Assembly: GCA_017431225.1 (NCBI GenBank)
Contig: JAFRLM010000014.1
Span: forward strand, 53,172-117,171
Direction: 5' to 3'
Origin: Erysipelotrichaceae bacterium
GTDB lineage: Bacteria; Bacillota_I; Bacilli_A; Erysipelotrichales; Erysipelotrichaceae
DNA length: 64,000 bases
Position 1 is the stretch's first letter. Every line of letters starts with the position of its first letter. A model generated the notes under the pieces. The model searched no databases. It was not told the DNA's origin and was given only the letters and a program-made list of their open reading frames with translations. The position numbers were made by a program, and so were the translations under genes. Positions 49,498 through 58,244 of the stretch are shown piece by piece.

Positions 49498-50495
49498 TTC
49501 AGATATTCCCGGAAGAAGCTGTCAAGCTTGTCAAAGGGGATGTAATCCTTATCCCCGCCGTCATAAAGGTCAGTATGAACGGCTCCCGGGATGATCATCA
49601 GTTCCTTGTTGGAAGTATACTTGCTGTCGCGGACCATATCGGCGTAGGCATCACGGCTGAAATAGCAGGAATGCGCCTTATCGCCATGGACCAGCAGGAC
49701 CGCGCTGCGGATCTCGTTGGAGTATTTCAGGATCGGCTGGTTGATGAAAGACTCGCAGCCGATGACGTTCCAGCCGCCATTGGAATTCAGGGAACGCGGA
49801 TGATATCCTCTTGCGGTCTTATAGTAATCATAGTAATCCTTGACGAAGAACGGCGCGTCTTCCGGAAGCGGATCAACGACACCACCGCCAAGCTTGTATT
49901 CACCATTCTTCAGATCCTCGAGACGCTGGGCACACATCGCCGCTTTGGCGTTGTAGCGCGCTTCCTCGGAATCCGCGGAATCGAAATAGCCTTTCGCATT
50001 GACTCTCGTCATATCGTACATGGTCATGGAAGCAGTCGCTTTGATACGGGTATCCAGCGCCGCGGTATTGATCGCCATACCACCCCAGCCGCAGATGCCG
50101 ATGATGCCGATCCTTGCCGGATCGGCTTTCTCATATAAGGAAAGGAAATCGACGGCAGCCATGAAATCCTCGGTATTGATATCCGGGGAAGCCATATAGC
50201 GCGGCGTGCCTCCGCTTTCGCCGGTAAAGGACGGGTCAAAGGCAAGGGTCAGATAGCCTCTTTCCGCCATCGTCTGGGCATACAGTCCCGAGCACTGTTC
50301 CTTGACGGCGCCGAAAGGACCGCATACCGCGATCGCCGGAAGCTTTCCTTTCGCGTTCTTCGGGGTGTAAAGATCACCTGCCAGGGTGATCCCGTAGCGG
50401 TTTATAAAGGTGACTTTGCAGTGATCGACTTTATCGCTCTTCGTAAATGTCTTATCCCATTCTTCTGTTAAAACGAGTTCCTCTTTTCTGATCAT
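49494..50495 (-). CDS. alpha/beta hydrolase with Cys at the nucleophile-elbow position
   Basis: 333 residues from the ATG at 50495 with GGAGGAG 5 nt upstream; the ATG at 50525 lacks a site. Alpha/beta-hydrolase fold: GDLYTPKNAKGKLPAIAVCGPFG (oxyanion region), FDPSFTGESGGTP, and the nucleophile elbow GICGWGGMA, which has Cys where most have Ser, as in dienelactone hydrolases. Acid and base are likely in VLLVHGDKAHS and IPGAVHTDLYD. It heads a two-gene operon with a flavoprotein and is divergent from a MerR regulator. Substrate unknown. Confidence 0.85.
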   Translation of the reverse strand: MIRKEELVLTEEWDKTFTKSDKVDHCKVTFINRYGITLAGDLYTPKNAKGKLPAIAVCGPFGAVKEQCSGLYAQTMAERGYLTLAFDPSFTGESGGTPRYMASPDINTEDFMAAVDFLSLYEKADPARIGIIGICGWGGMAINTAALDTRIKATASMTMYDMTRVNAKGYFDSADSEEARYNAKAAMCAQRLEDLKNGEYKLGGGVVDPLPEDAPFFVKDYYDYYKTARGYHPRSLNSNGGWNVIGCESFINQPILKYSNEIRSAVLLVHGDKAHSCYFSRDAYADMVRDSKYTSNKELMIIPGAVHTDLYDGGDKDYIPFDKLDSFFREYLK

Positions 50496-50549
50496 ATTCT
50501 CCTCCTGCACAGGATGACTTGTCATTCCCTTCCCTGTGTTCTATAATAC

Positions 50550-50580
50550 TTTAGAACCTAAAGCTGACTTCAGGTCAAGC
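50550..50580 (-). promoter_or_regulatory. MerR-type promoter/operator of the hydrolase operon
   Basis: On the minus strand TTGACC, a 19-nt spacer and TAAAGT. The spacer holds ACCTGAAG-TCAG-CTTTAGGT (50574-50555), a near-perfect dyad. An overlong 19-bp spacer with a central dyad is the hallmark of MerR-activated promoters, and a merR-type gene starts 36 bp away in the opposite direction. Confidence 0.75.
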
Positions 50581-50609
50581 TATTTAAAAGAAAAACAGGA
50601 GGGATCCTT

Positions 50610-51047
50610 ATGTATACCATCGGTCAGGTCTCAGAAATGTTCTCGCTTCCGGTCTCAACGCTCCGCTATTATGACAAGGAAGGCCTTTTCCCGGATATGG
50701 AAAGAAAGTCCGGGATCCGTCAGTTCTCGGAAAAGGAAGTCGACGCGCTGCGCGTCATCGAATGCCTGAAAGCCTCCGGCCTTGAGATCCGTGAGATCAA
50801 GCAGTTCATGCAGTGGTGCAGCGAAGGTCCCTCGACCTTCGAGAAACGTCGTCAGCTTTTTGCGAACCGGAAAGCCGCGCTGGAAGAGGAACTTACGCAG
50901 CTGAACAAAACGATGGACATGCTGAAGTATAAATGCTGGTATTATGAGCAGGCATTGAAGAACGGAAGCGAGGAACCCATCCTCGCCCTGCTGCCCGATC
51001 ATCTGCCGGAAGAGATCCAGAAGCTCTATGACAACTGTCACGAGTGA
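50610..51047 (+). CDS. MerR-family transcriptional regulator
   Basis: 145 residues. N-terminal winged HTH: YTIGQVSEMFSLPVSTLRYYDKEGLFP (1-28), wing RQFSEKEVDALRVIECLKASG, then the dimerisation coiled coil (about 80-118). No metal-binding cysteine pattern of MerR/CueR; closer to the multidrug or organic-compound subgroup (Cys 54, 70, 98 and 143 are scattered). Controls the divergent hydrolase-flavoprotein operon through the dyad at 50555-50574. AGGAGGG site 6 nt before the ATG. Confidence 0.92.
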   Translation: MYTIGQVSEMFSLPVSTLRYYDKEGLFPDMERKSGIRQFSEKEVDALRVIECLKASGLEIREIKQFMQWCSEGPSTFEKRRQLFANRKAALEEELTQLNKTMDMLKYKCWYYEQALKNGSEEPILALLPDHLPEEIQKLYDNCHE

Positions 51048-51100
51048 TCCTCCGTAAATTCCGAGCATCAGTTAACGTATTTTCAGAGAATCCCACAGCA

Positions 51101-51201
51101 TAATAAAAACGTCTCCTGAAGTGTACAGGCATATTGGATTTGTGGTCTGCGAAACTACAAAGCACATTAGCTGTTTACATTCAAAGGAGACGTTTTTATT
51201 A
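51101..51201. repeat. 101-bp element with perfect 17-bp terminal inverted repeats
   Basis: TAATAAAAACGTCTCCT (51101-51117) and its exact inverse (51185-51201) enclose 67 nt that contains a second hairpin (TTTGTGGT...ACTACAAA). The arms extend imperfectly inwards (GTGTACAG / CTGTTTAC). It could be a small MITE-like element or an unusual bidirectional terminator or structured RNA downstream of merR. Confidence 0.55.
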
Positions 51202-51231
51202 TCATGATCACTCCGCTAAATCCTGGCTGTA

Positions 51232-51250
51232 CCCCTGGACTATCCAGGGG
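51232..51250 (+). terminator. intrinsic terminator (plus strand)
   Basis: CCCCTGGA-CTA-TCCAGGGG followed by TTTTG. Confidence 0.8.
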
Positions 51251-51265
51251 TTTTGTTTAACAAAA

Positions 51266-51287
51266 ACCGGCCCCTTCAGGAGCCGGT
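51266..51287 (-). terminator. intrinsic terminator of the ABC exporter operon
   Basis: On the minus strand ACCGGCTCC-TGAA-GGGGCCGGT followed by TTTTTG, 24 bp past the exporter stop. Confidence 0.8.
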
Positions 51288-51310
51288 CATTTCGATTCTT
51301 TTTTTGGTGC

Positions 51311-53221
51311 TCAGGCAGCAGCCGTTTCGCTCTTCGCCTGATTGCCGGTGTAAAGCTGGTAGTATCTGCCTTCCTTGGCGATCAGATCCTTATGGGAACC
51401 GCGCTCAATGATGTGACCTTTTTCAAGGACCATGATGCAGTCGGCGTTGCGGACGGTGGAAAGACGGTGCGCAATGACGAAAGTCGTTCTTCCGGCCATC
51501 AGCTTGTCCATGCCTTCCTGGACCAGCGCTTCCGTACGGGTATCGATCGAGGATGTCGCTTCATCCAGGATCAGTACCGGCGGATCGGCGATCGCAGCTC
51601 TCGCGATGGCGATCAGCTGACGCTGTCCCTGGGAAAGATTCTGGCCGTCCCCTTCCAGCATCGTATCGTAGCCCTGCGGCAGATGGGTGATGAATTCATG
51701 CGCATTGGCGAGCTTAGCGGCAGCGATGACTTCTTCATCGGTCGCGTCGAGCTTGCCGTAGCGGATATTCTCCTTGACTGTCGTTGTAAAAAGATGGGTA
51801 TCCTGCAGAACGATACCTAAGGAATGGCGCAGGTCATTCTTTTTGATCTTGTTGATGTTGATGCCGTCGTAGCGGATCTTGCCGTCCTGAATATCGTAAA
51901 AACGGTTGATCAAGTTGGTGATCGTCGTCTTGCCGGCGCCGGTGGAACCGACGAAAGCGATCTTCTGGCCCGGTGTGGCGTAGAGGTCAACATTGTAGAG
52001 GACCTGATGTCCCGGACGGTAGCTGAAGTCGACATCATCAAAGACGACATCGCCTTTCAGTTCAACGTATTCAGTGACACCGCTGGTCTTATGCGGATAT
52101 TTCCAAGCCCAGTGGCCGGTGCGTTCTTCACTTTCCTCGATGCTGCCGTCTTCATTGATCTTCGCATTGACGAGTGTGACATACCCCTCATCCGCTTCCG
52201 GTTCCTGGTCGACGATCGCAAAGATGCGCTGCGCGCCTGCAAGGCCGAGCAAAACGGAGTTGATCTGGGATGTCATCTGGTTGATCGGCATCATGAAGTT
52301 CCGGTTCAATGTCAGATAGGAAGCTAAAGAACCAAGGGTGAAGCCGCCGATCCCGTTGATCGCGAGATATCCGCCGACTGTCGCGCATAAGACGTAGGAC
52401 ACGTTTCCTAACTGGGCATTGATCGGGCCGAGGATATTGGCGAATTTATTGGCATTGTAGGCGGAATCGAAGAGCTGATCGTTGATCTGTTTGAAGCCTT
52501 CGATCGCTTTTTCCTCATGAGCAAAGGTCTTGACGACTTTCTGTCCGTTGATCATCTCTTCGACATAACCGTCCAGTTTCGCGACATCACGCTGCTGGGA
52601 ACTGAAGAAACGGCCGGCAGCACCGGAAACTTTGGAACTGACGAAGAAGATGACGATGATCATGATGACGGAAAGACCCGTCAGATACGGAGACAGGATG
52701 ATCATATTGGTAAAGACCATTACGACCTGGATCACACCCTGGAACAGGGACGGGATCGACTGGGATACAAGCTGGCGCAGGGTATCAATGTCGTTGGTAT
52801 AGACGGACATGATCTCACCGTGGGAATGGGAGTCGAAATAAGAGATCGGCAGCGTCTCCATTTTGTCAAACAGGTCGATACGCATATCGCGCAGTGTGCC
52901 CTGGGAGATATAGATCATCAGGCGCTGCTGCAGATAAGCGGCAATAACACCGATCCCGTAGAACATGGCGACTCGCTTGATCCCGCCTAACAGCGGCGCG
53001 AAATCCTTCTCCGGCGCTGCCAATAACGGCGTGATATAGACATCGATCAGGGTCTTGGTGAACATGGTGCCCTGTACCGAAGCATAGACGCTGACCACGA
53101 TCGCGATCAGAACGAGCAGGTAATGGAGCCAGTAGCGTTTTAAGACAAAGCCCAGGACTCTTCCCAGAAGCTTCCAGGGATGTTCGACTTTGACTTTCTG
53201 TATCTGTCTTCTTGGCGGCAT
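51311..53221 (-). CDS. ABC exporter half-transporter, second subunit (ATPase plus permease)
   Basis: 636 residues from the ATG at 53221 (GGAGGTG 7 nt upstream). Six-helix membrane domain (about 35-340), an insert of about 40 residues, and the ATPase domain: Walker A GSTGAGKTT (about 440), Q loop IVLQDTHLF, signature LSQGQRQL (about 540), Walker B VLILDEATSSID, H loop IAHRLST. Canonical Glu follows Walker B, so this is the fully active site of a heterodimeric LmrCD/BmrCD-type exporter. Starts 1 bp after its partner. Confidence 0.9.
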   Translation of the reverse strand: MPPRRQIQKVKVEHPWKLLGRVLGFVLKRYWLHYLLVLIAIVVSVYASVQGTMFTKTLIDVYITPLLAAPEKDFAPLLGGIKRVAMFYGIGVIAAYLQQRLMIYISQGTLRDMRIDLFDKMETLPISYFDSHSHGEIMSVYTNDIDTLRQLVSQSIPSLFQGVIQVVMVFTNMIILSPYLTGLSVIMIIVIFFVSSKVSGAAGRFFSSQQRDVAKLDGYVEEMINGQKVVKTFAHEEKAIEGFKQINDQLFDSAYNANKFANILGPINAQLGNVSYVLCATVGGYLAINGIGGFTLGSLASYLTLNRNFMMPINQMTSQINSVLLGLAGAQRIFAIVDQEPEADEGYVTLVNAKINEDGSIEESEERTGHWAWKYPHKTSGVTEYVELKGDVVFDDVDFSYRPGHQVLYNVDLYATPGQKIAFVGSTGAGKTTITNLINRFYDIQDGKIRYDGININKIKKNDLRHSLGIVLQDTHLFTTTVKENIRYGKLDATDEEVIAAAKLANAHEFITHLPQGYDTMLEGDGQNLSQGQRQLIAIARAAIADPPVLILDEATSSIDTRTEALVQEGMDKLMAGRTTFVIAHRLSTVRNADCIMVLEKGHIIERGSHKDLIAKEGRYYQLYTGNQAKSETAAA

Positions 53222-53222
53222 C

Positions 53223-54965
53223 TTATTCACCTCCTTCGTCGAAGTCTCCGTTGCCGCCGGTCTGGGATTCGTAGATCGAGGCATAGATCGGAGAATTCTT
53301 TAATAATTCTTCGTGTGTACCGAAAGCGCTGATCTTTCCGTCGTCGATGACGATGATCTTATCGGCATCCTGGACGGAGGAGATACGCTGGGCAATGATG
53401 ATCTTGGTGATGTGCGGGATATCCTCGCGGAAGGCTTTCCGCATTTTCGCTTCGGTCGCGGTATCGACCGCGGAAGTCGAGTCATCCAGGATCAAGATAC
53501 GCGGATTCTTCAGTAAGGCACGGGCAATGCACAGACGCTGTTTCTGACCGCCTGAGACGTTGGTTCCGCCCTGTTCGATGTGGGTATTGTAGCCGTCCGG
53601 GAAGCGTTCGATAAATTCCGCTGCCTGGGCGATCGCCGCCGCTTTCTGACATTCTTCATCGGTCGCGTTCTCATTTCCCCAGCGCAGGTTCTCGTAGATC
53701 GTGCCGGAAAAGAGCTCATTCTTCTGCAGGACCATTGCGACAGCATTGTGCAAAGTATCGAGATCATACTCTTTAACGTTATGACCGCCGACCCGTACTT
53801 CGCCGCGGACGGTATCATACAGACGGGGGATCAGGGAGACAAAGGAGGATTTTCCGGAACCGGTCGCGCCGACAAGGCCGATCGTTTCACCGGATCCGAT
53901 CTCCAGATTCAGATCAGAAAGGATCAGGTTATCATCCTTCTTATACGCGAAATCCACATGGTCGAAGACGATCGAACCATCCGGTACTTCATAGACCGGA
54001 TCTTCCGGTTCTTTCAGATCGCTTTCTTCCTCAATGACTTCCGCGATACGTTTGGCGCTGGCAGCGGACATTGTGATCATGACAAACATCATGCCGAGCA
54101 TCATCATACTCATCAGGATCTGCATGCAGTAGGTTAGAAGCGAAGTCAGGTTACCGGTCGTCAGCTCACCGCCGACGATCAGATGCGCGCCTCTCCAGGA
54201 GACGAGCAGGATCGAACCGTAGACGACCAGGGACATGAACGGGCTGAAGATCGCCGTCAGTTTCTCCGCCTTGACGAACAGGCGGTAAATATTTCTGGCA
54301 GCAGTATTGAATTTCTCCTGCTCATAATCCTCACGGACATAGGCTTTAACGACGCGGATCGCGGAGACATTTTCCTGAACGGATTCATTCAGGTCATCGT
54401 ATTTGGTGAAGACCGCGCGGAAGTTCTTGGCGGTGATCGGCATGAGGATGATGATCGCGATCATCAGGATGACGGCCGCGCCGACATAGATGAGCGCGAT
54501 CTTCGGAGAGATCAGGAAGGCCATTGCCATCGCAACGATCAAGTTGCTGGGGGCACGGACCGCCATCCGCAGACCCATGGAATAGGCCATCTGGACATTC
54601 GACACGTCCGTCGTCAGACGGGTGACGAGACCTGCGGTCGAGAATTTGTCGATGTTGCTGAAGGAGTATGTCTGGATCTTCTCATACATCGTTTCTCTGA
54701 GGTTGTGCGCAAAACCGCAGCCGGCGTAAGCACCAAGGCGGTTGCCCATATAGCCGCTGAAGAGCGCCAAAAGCGCCATCCCCAGCACTAATAATGCGAT
54801 ATAGCGGATATGTCCCATATCCCCTTTATTGACACCGTTGTCGATCATCGATGCCATCAATAGCGGGATGATCGTTTCCGTCAGTACTTCCATAAACATG
54901 AAGAACGGCGTCAGGATCGAAGCAAGTTTGAACTGCTTGATCTGTTTGCCTAAAGTCTTCAGCAT
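53223..54965 (-). CDS. ABC exporter half-transporter, first subunit (ATPase plus permease)
   Basis: 580 residues. Six-helix membrane domain (about 15-305), then the ATPase: Walker A GATGSGKSS (about 366), LQKNELF Q loop, signature VSGGQKQRL (about 468), Walker B ILILDDSTSAVD and IAQRISS at the H loop. The residue after Walker B is Asp and the H-loop His is replaced by Gln, so one nucleotide site is degenerate, as in heterodimeric exporters where only one site is fully catalytic. Overlaps the marR stop by 7 bp. Confidence 0.9.
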   Translation of the reverse strand: MLKTLGKQIKQFKLASILTPFFMFMEVLTETIIPLLMASMIDNGVNKGDMGHIRYIALLVLGMALLALFSGYMGNRLGAYAGCGFAHNLRETMYEKIQTYSFSNIDKFSTAGLVTRLTTDVSNVQMAYSMGLRMAVRAPSNLIVAMAMAFLISPKIALIYVGAAVILMIAIIILMPITAKNFRAVFTKYDDLNESVQENVSAIRVVKAYVREDYEQEKFNTAARNIYRLFVKAEKLTAIFSPFMSLVVYGSILLVSWRGAHLIVGGELTTGNLTSLLTYCMQILMSMMMLGMMFVMITMSAASAKRIAEVIEEESDLKEPEDPVYEVPDGSIVFDHVDFAYKKDDNLILSDLNLEIGSGETIGLVGATGSGKSSFVSLIPRLYDTVRGEVRVGGHNVKEYDLDTLHNAVAMVLQKNELFSGTIYENLRWGNENATDEECQKAAAIAQAAEFIERFPDGYNTHIEQGGTNVSGGQKQRLCIARALLKNPRILILDDSTSAVDTATEAKMRKAFREDIPHITKIIIAQRISSVQDADKIIVIDDGKISAFGTHEELLKNSPIYASIYESQTGGNGDFDEGGE

Positions 54966-55405
54966 TTACATTCCTCCTTCATTCCGTCGCTGATATTCGC
55001 ATAAATGCGCTGCAGGAATTCATTGAGCTGTTTCAGTTCTTTCTCGCTGAAACCGCTTGTCATTTTCCGTTCGTTTTCACTTCTCGCCCGGCCGAGTTCC
55101 TCTTTGAGGTTCAGAGCCTTCTCTGTCGGCAGGATCTTCTTATGACGGCGGTCATCCGGATCGATCTCCGTCGTGATGAAACCCTGCTTTTCCAGACGGC
55201 TCACCAGTCCGACCACGGTCGGATGGGAAACGCCCAGGGCTTCCTCCAGCGTTCTCTGCGTCATCTCACCGCCATGACGGTCTAGCAGAAATAGAACATG
55301 CAGCTGGGAGGAAGTCAGATTATACGAACTTAAAGAAGCGTCCATTCCCGATTTCTGGTGGACGCTGATCTTCTTTATTAGGTATCCGATATCCTGATTC
55401 TTCAT
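54959..55405 (-). CDS. MarR-family transcriptional regulator
   Basis: 148 residues. Winged HTH: LTSSQLHVLFLLDRHGGEMTQ, RTLEEALGVSHPTVVGLVSRLEKQGFI, and wing DPDDRRHKKILPTEKA. It precedes two ABC half-transporter genes and probably represses all three through the palindrome overlapping its promoter. GGAGAA site before the ATG. Confidence 0.92.
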   Translation of the reverse strand: MKNQDIGYLIKKISVHQKSGMDASLSSYNLTSSQLHVLFLLDRHGGEMTQRTLEEALGVSHPTVVGLVSRLEKQGFITTEIDPDDRRHKKILPTEKALNLKEELGRARSENERKMTSGFSEKELKQLNEFLQRIYANISDGMKEECKC

Positions 55406-55420
55406 CGTTCTCCTCTTTTC

Positions 55421-55462
55421 TGTAGCATGCTACATTTTAAAGGCTATCCCGTCTATTGTCAA
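55421..55462 (-). promoter_or_regulatory. promoter of marR-ABC operon with a perfect MarR-type operator
   Basis: TTGACA (55462-55457), 17-nt spacer and TAAAAT (55439-55434) form a near-consensus promoter. TGTAGCATGCTACA (55421-55434), a perfect 14-bp palindrome, starts at the last base of the -10 and covers the transcription start, so a bound MarR would block initiation. Confidence 0.85.
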
Positions 55463-55622
55463 TGCTTATAAAAAACCATACTGCAGCACTGATATGGATC
55501 ATAGCCTGTATGATCTATGATTGGTTTTAATGGTTTTTATCCGCAGTCAGGTTATCTCTCGCGGGGATCCTGCGACGAATCATAAGAATCAATTATCGAC
55601 TGATTTATGTTCAAATATGCTT

Positions 55623-56687
55623 TTATTTTTTGAATAGATGAAACGCTTTTCTTATCACCACTAATATCCTGTATAATCTGCTGCCCTTGATCTTTTCCAG
55701 CTCTGTGGACAACTTTCTGATCTTTCTTTCCTGATCGATATTCTTTTTAATATATGTCCCCGGGTCTGCGATCAGATTGCTAAAATCAACTCTCTCGGCG
55801 ATCGGAAGGAGTTTCGTTTTTTCTTTTTCACCTTCTTCCAGTTCTGTATACAGTAATCTGGCATTTTTCAATAAACGGGATTCCATATATTTCATCTGCT
55901 TTTCAACAAACGCAGCATCATCCATTTCCTTAAGTCTGCTGTATATCCTTTTTGCGCAAATATATCTGCCGTATACATTTTCAAAGGATGTTTTGGTTGT
56001 GGTGATCGATTCATCTCTCTGCCTGTAGAAATAAAGAACATCGTTGATGCACATGACTCTGCTGGCCATGGCCATACATTCAAAGGAGAAACTGACATCT
56101 TCGTGAATGATCCCCTCAATAAAACCGATGTTGTTGTCTTTGATCAGTGATGACCTGTAGCATTTATTCCAGACATTAACGATGTAATTGGAATTATCAT
56201 AGAACTTTATCAGAAGATCTTTGCCTGTATATACGCCGGGATAATCCTCTTTAAAGGAAAGATATTTCGTTATATTCTCAGCTCTGCGTTTATGCTCGCT
56301 GTCGTCCGTGAAAGCCATTGATTGAAAGATCACGATGTCTAGATCGCTGGCAGACATCACGGAATACACTTTTTCAAGAGCATCTTCCGCCAGATAGTCA
56401 TCGCTGTCCACAAAGAATATATACTCCGCGTGCGATTCATTTATTCCCCTGTTCCGTGCTGACGATACCCCGAGTCTGGCTTGCGAAAAAGCGATGACTC
56501 TTTCATCCGTTTCCGCATATTTCTTGAGTATTGATGCAGAATCATCTTCCGATCCGTCATCAATACAGATTATTTCTATTTCAGATAGCGTTTGCCCGCA
56601 GATACTGTTTAAACATCTGTCCAGGTATTCTCCGGTATTATACACCGGTATCACTACTGAGATCTTCACCTTATCTTTCATTGTCAT
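55623..56687 (-). CDS. family 2 glycosyltransferase
   Basis: 354 residues, GT-A fold. KISVVIPVYNTGEYLDRCLNSI at the N-terminus, IICIDDGSEDDS, ARNRGI and the metal-binding FVDSDDYLAEDAL are GT2 motifs. The C-terminus has a Lys-rich coiled region and a hydrophobic end. Transfers a sugar to a lipid or cell-surface glycan; specificity unknown. Weak ribosome binding site. AT-rich relative to the flanks. Confidence 0.9.
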   Translation of the reverse strand: MTMKDKVKISVVIPVYNTGEYLDRCLNSICGQTLSEIEIICIDDGSEDDSASILKKYAETDERVIAFSQARLGVSSARNRGINESHAEYIFFVDSDDYLAEDALEKVYSVMSASDLDIVIFQSMAFTDDSEHKRRAENITKYLSFKEDYPGVYTGKDLLIKFYDNSNYIVNVWNKCYRSSLIKDNNIGFIEGIIHEDVSFSFECMAMASRVMCINDVLYFYRQRDESITTTKTSFENVYGRYICAKRIYSRLKEMDDAAFVEKQMKYMESRLLKNARLLYTELEEGEKEKTKLLPIAERVDFSNLIADPGTYIKKNIDQERKIRKLSTELEKIKGSRLYRILVVIRKAFHLFKK

Positions 56688-56802
56688 ACTCTATAAACGC
56701 ATAGCTCTGTCTGTTCTTCTCTAAACGCATTCAGGACATCGGACGATTTGCCGAATAACAAAGCGCTGACTCCTCAAACAAGCACTTAAGGAATGCGGAC
56801 CT

Positions 56803-57804
56803 TTAGTCCTTTACATTTGTTTTGTCCGGCAATTCCAGCATTTCGCCCACCATAAGATCCGTTTCGGGAGGTGTCCATCTGCACACGCCTGAAGAAGGGG
56901 TGAATGTCATCTCTCCGAATTTAATATCACGATCGTTCAGCAGATACAGGTCAACCCTGACATGAGTAAAGCCCTCAGATAGTTTTTCGGCGATTCTCAA
57001 CATCTCCGGAAGTACTGATGGTCTTTTGACATCTTCCTCAAGCGGCGCAGAAGCTCCGGTAGAAAAAGAAAGTTTCTCCCACTCAGGGCTGAACATAACC
57101 ATGTGCGGGTCTGTATAGCGATATTTATGAACACCGATAAATCTGCATTTCCCGCCAAAGCACCAAAACTTATAATCCGGCAGGTCAACGCCCTCACTTC
57201 CTATGTATTGCTCGGCGATCAGTCTTCTGGGAATATCGTTATAGTGCATCTCATAACCGAAACTGAACGCAAAGTTCTGTCTCAGCCAGCCGTTGGCTAT
57301 GTTTCTGATTTCCTCAAAGTTCTCTTTTTTCTTGTTTGTAACGATATAGTTCATTGAGGAGCCGTGATTCCCTTTTAGTACGAATTTATCCGGAAGGGAA
57401 TCGAAATCGATCTCATTTGCATTTCTATACACACCCAGCAAAGGTATAAGATACTCTTCGCCGATCTTATCCCTGACCCAGTCCCTGACCAGATATTTAT
57501 CCGCCAGCAGTGTTTTTCTGGGGTCGTGATCATAAGCCTTAAGCCATTGGATCTTTTCGTTATAGGTCCTGGGCGAACTGAGATCAAGAACGTTTCCCGT
57601 AACATCCTGATACCACTGTTTGATCGCGTGCGGATAAAGAGCGGGATCGAGCTGATTGTACATCAGGTGTTCGATCCTCTTTTCCAGATCTCCGTTGCTG
57701 TCCTCAAGTGATTTTATTCTTTTCTTAAGGTTTCCGATTTCTCTGTTGAATGAACTGGCGGGCGACGGATAGATCTTTTTCAGCATTTCCTTGAATGAAC
57801 TCAT
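56803..57804 (-). CDS. TupA-like ATP-grasp polysaccharide biosynthesis protein
   Basis: 333 residues from the ATG at 57804 (GAGAGG 6 nt upstream). A coiled segment (about 17-45) is followed by a TupA-like ATP-grasp domain: TYNEKIQWLKAYDHDPRKTLLADKY, FVLKGNHGSS, YKFWCFGGKCRFIGVH and VRVDLYLL..IKFGEMTF. Members act in cell-surface polysaccharide or teichuronopeptide synthesis. 115 bp upstream of the GT2 gene on the same strand. Low GC. Confidence 0.88.
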   Translation of the reverse strand: MSSFKEMLKKIYPSPASSFNREIGNLKKRIKSLEDSNGDLEKRIEHLMYNQLDPALYPHAIKQWYQDVTGNVLDLSSPRTYNEKIQWLKAYDHDPRKTLLADKYLVRDWVRDKIGEEYLIPLLGVYRNANEIDFDSLPDKFVLKGNHGSSMNYIVTNKKKENFEEIRNIANGWLRQNFAFSFGYEMHYNDIPRRLIAEQYIGSEGVDLPDYKFWCFGGKCRFIGVHKYRYTDPHMVMFSPEWEKLSFSTGASAPLEEDVKRPSVLPEMLRIAEKLSEGFTHVRVDLYLLNDRDIKFGEMTFTPSSGVCRWTPPETDLMVGEMLELPDKTNVKD

Positions 57805-58244
57805 AATACACCTCTCAAACAGCACATATGGCATCGGTTACTCCCCTATAAAGCTCGAGCGATCAGCAATAGCCTGTGCCGCTATAATCACCAGGTCAAA
57901 TCTAATAGTTTATTATCACAAATCACCTGCTAATTCTTTTGCCTTGATCTAAAACCATATTACCAAATACTGCGTTCAAAACGGTGAATTCCGATCTTTT
58001 TCACTTGATGAATCATCATTTTGACCGTAACACATGACCTGCGTACTATCATTAGCTTAACGTGTATGCGGGAACAGCGATCTGTCAACCGTACACTTCC
58101 CGTTTCTTCGAGTAGAAAGAGCAAAAAAGATGGGATCATTCCCATCTTTTATCTGTTCTTGGTTTCTTGAAAGTGTGATTCGCACAGCGGTCCGCATTAC
58201 CTTTTCCCGCGGATGCAGGCATTTCGCTTCGTTTGTATCCGTGA
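57805..58244. other. 440-bp intergenic region between potD and the glycosyltransferase genes
   Basis: It holds the pot terminator (58125-58150) and the probable promoter of the glycosyltransferase unit (an unassigned AT-rich part around 57.88-57.96 kb). No coding frame of note on either strand. Confidence 0.6.
58125..58150. terminator. bidirectional terminator downstream of potD
   Basis: AAAAGATGGGA-TCAT-TCCCATCTTTT, perfect, with A and T runs on both sides, 95 bp after the potD stop. Confidence 0.85.

Noticed and set aside
51134..51820. 228-codon plus-strand frame crossing the inverted-repeat element into the ABC gene
   Set aside because: It runs through two terminators and antisense to Walker A/B motifs of the exporter.
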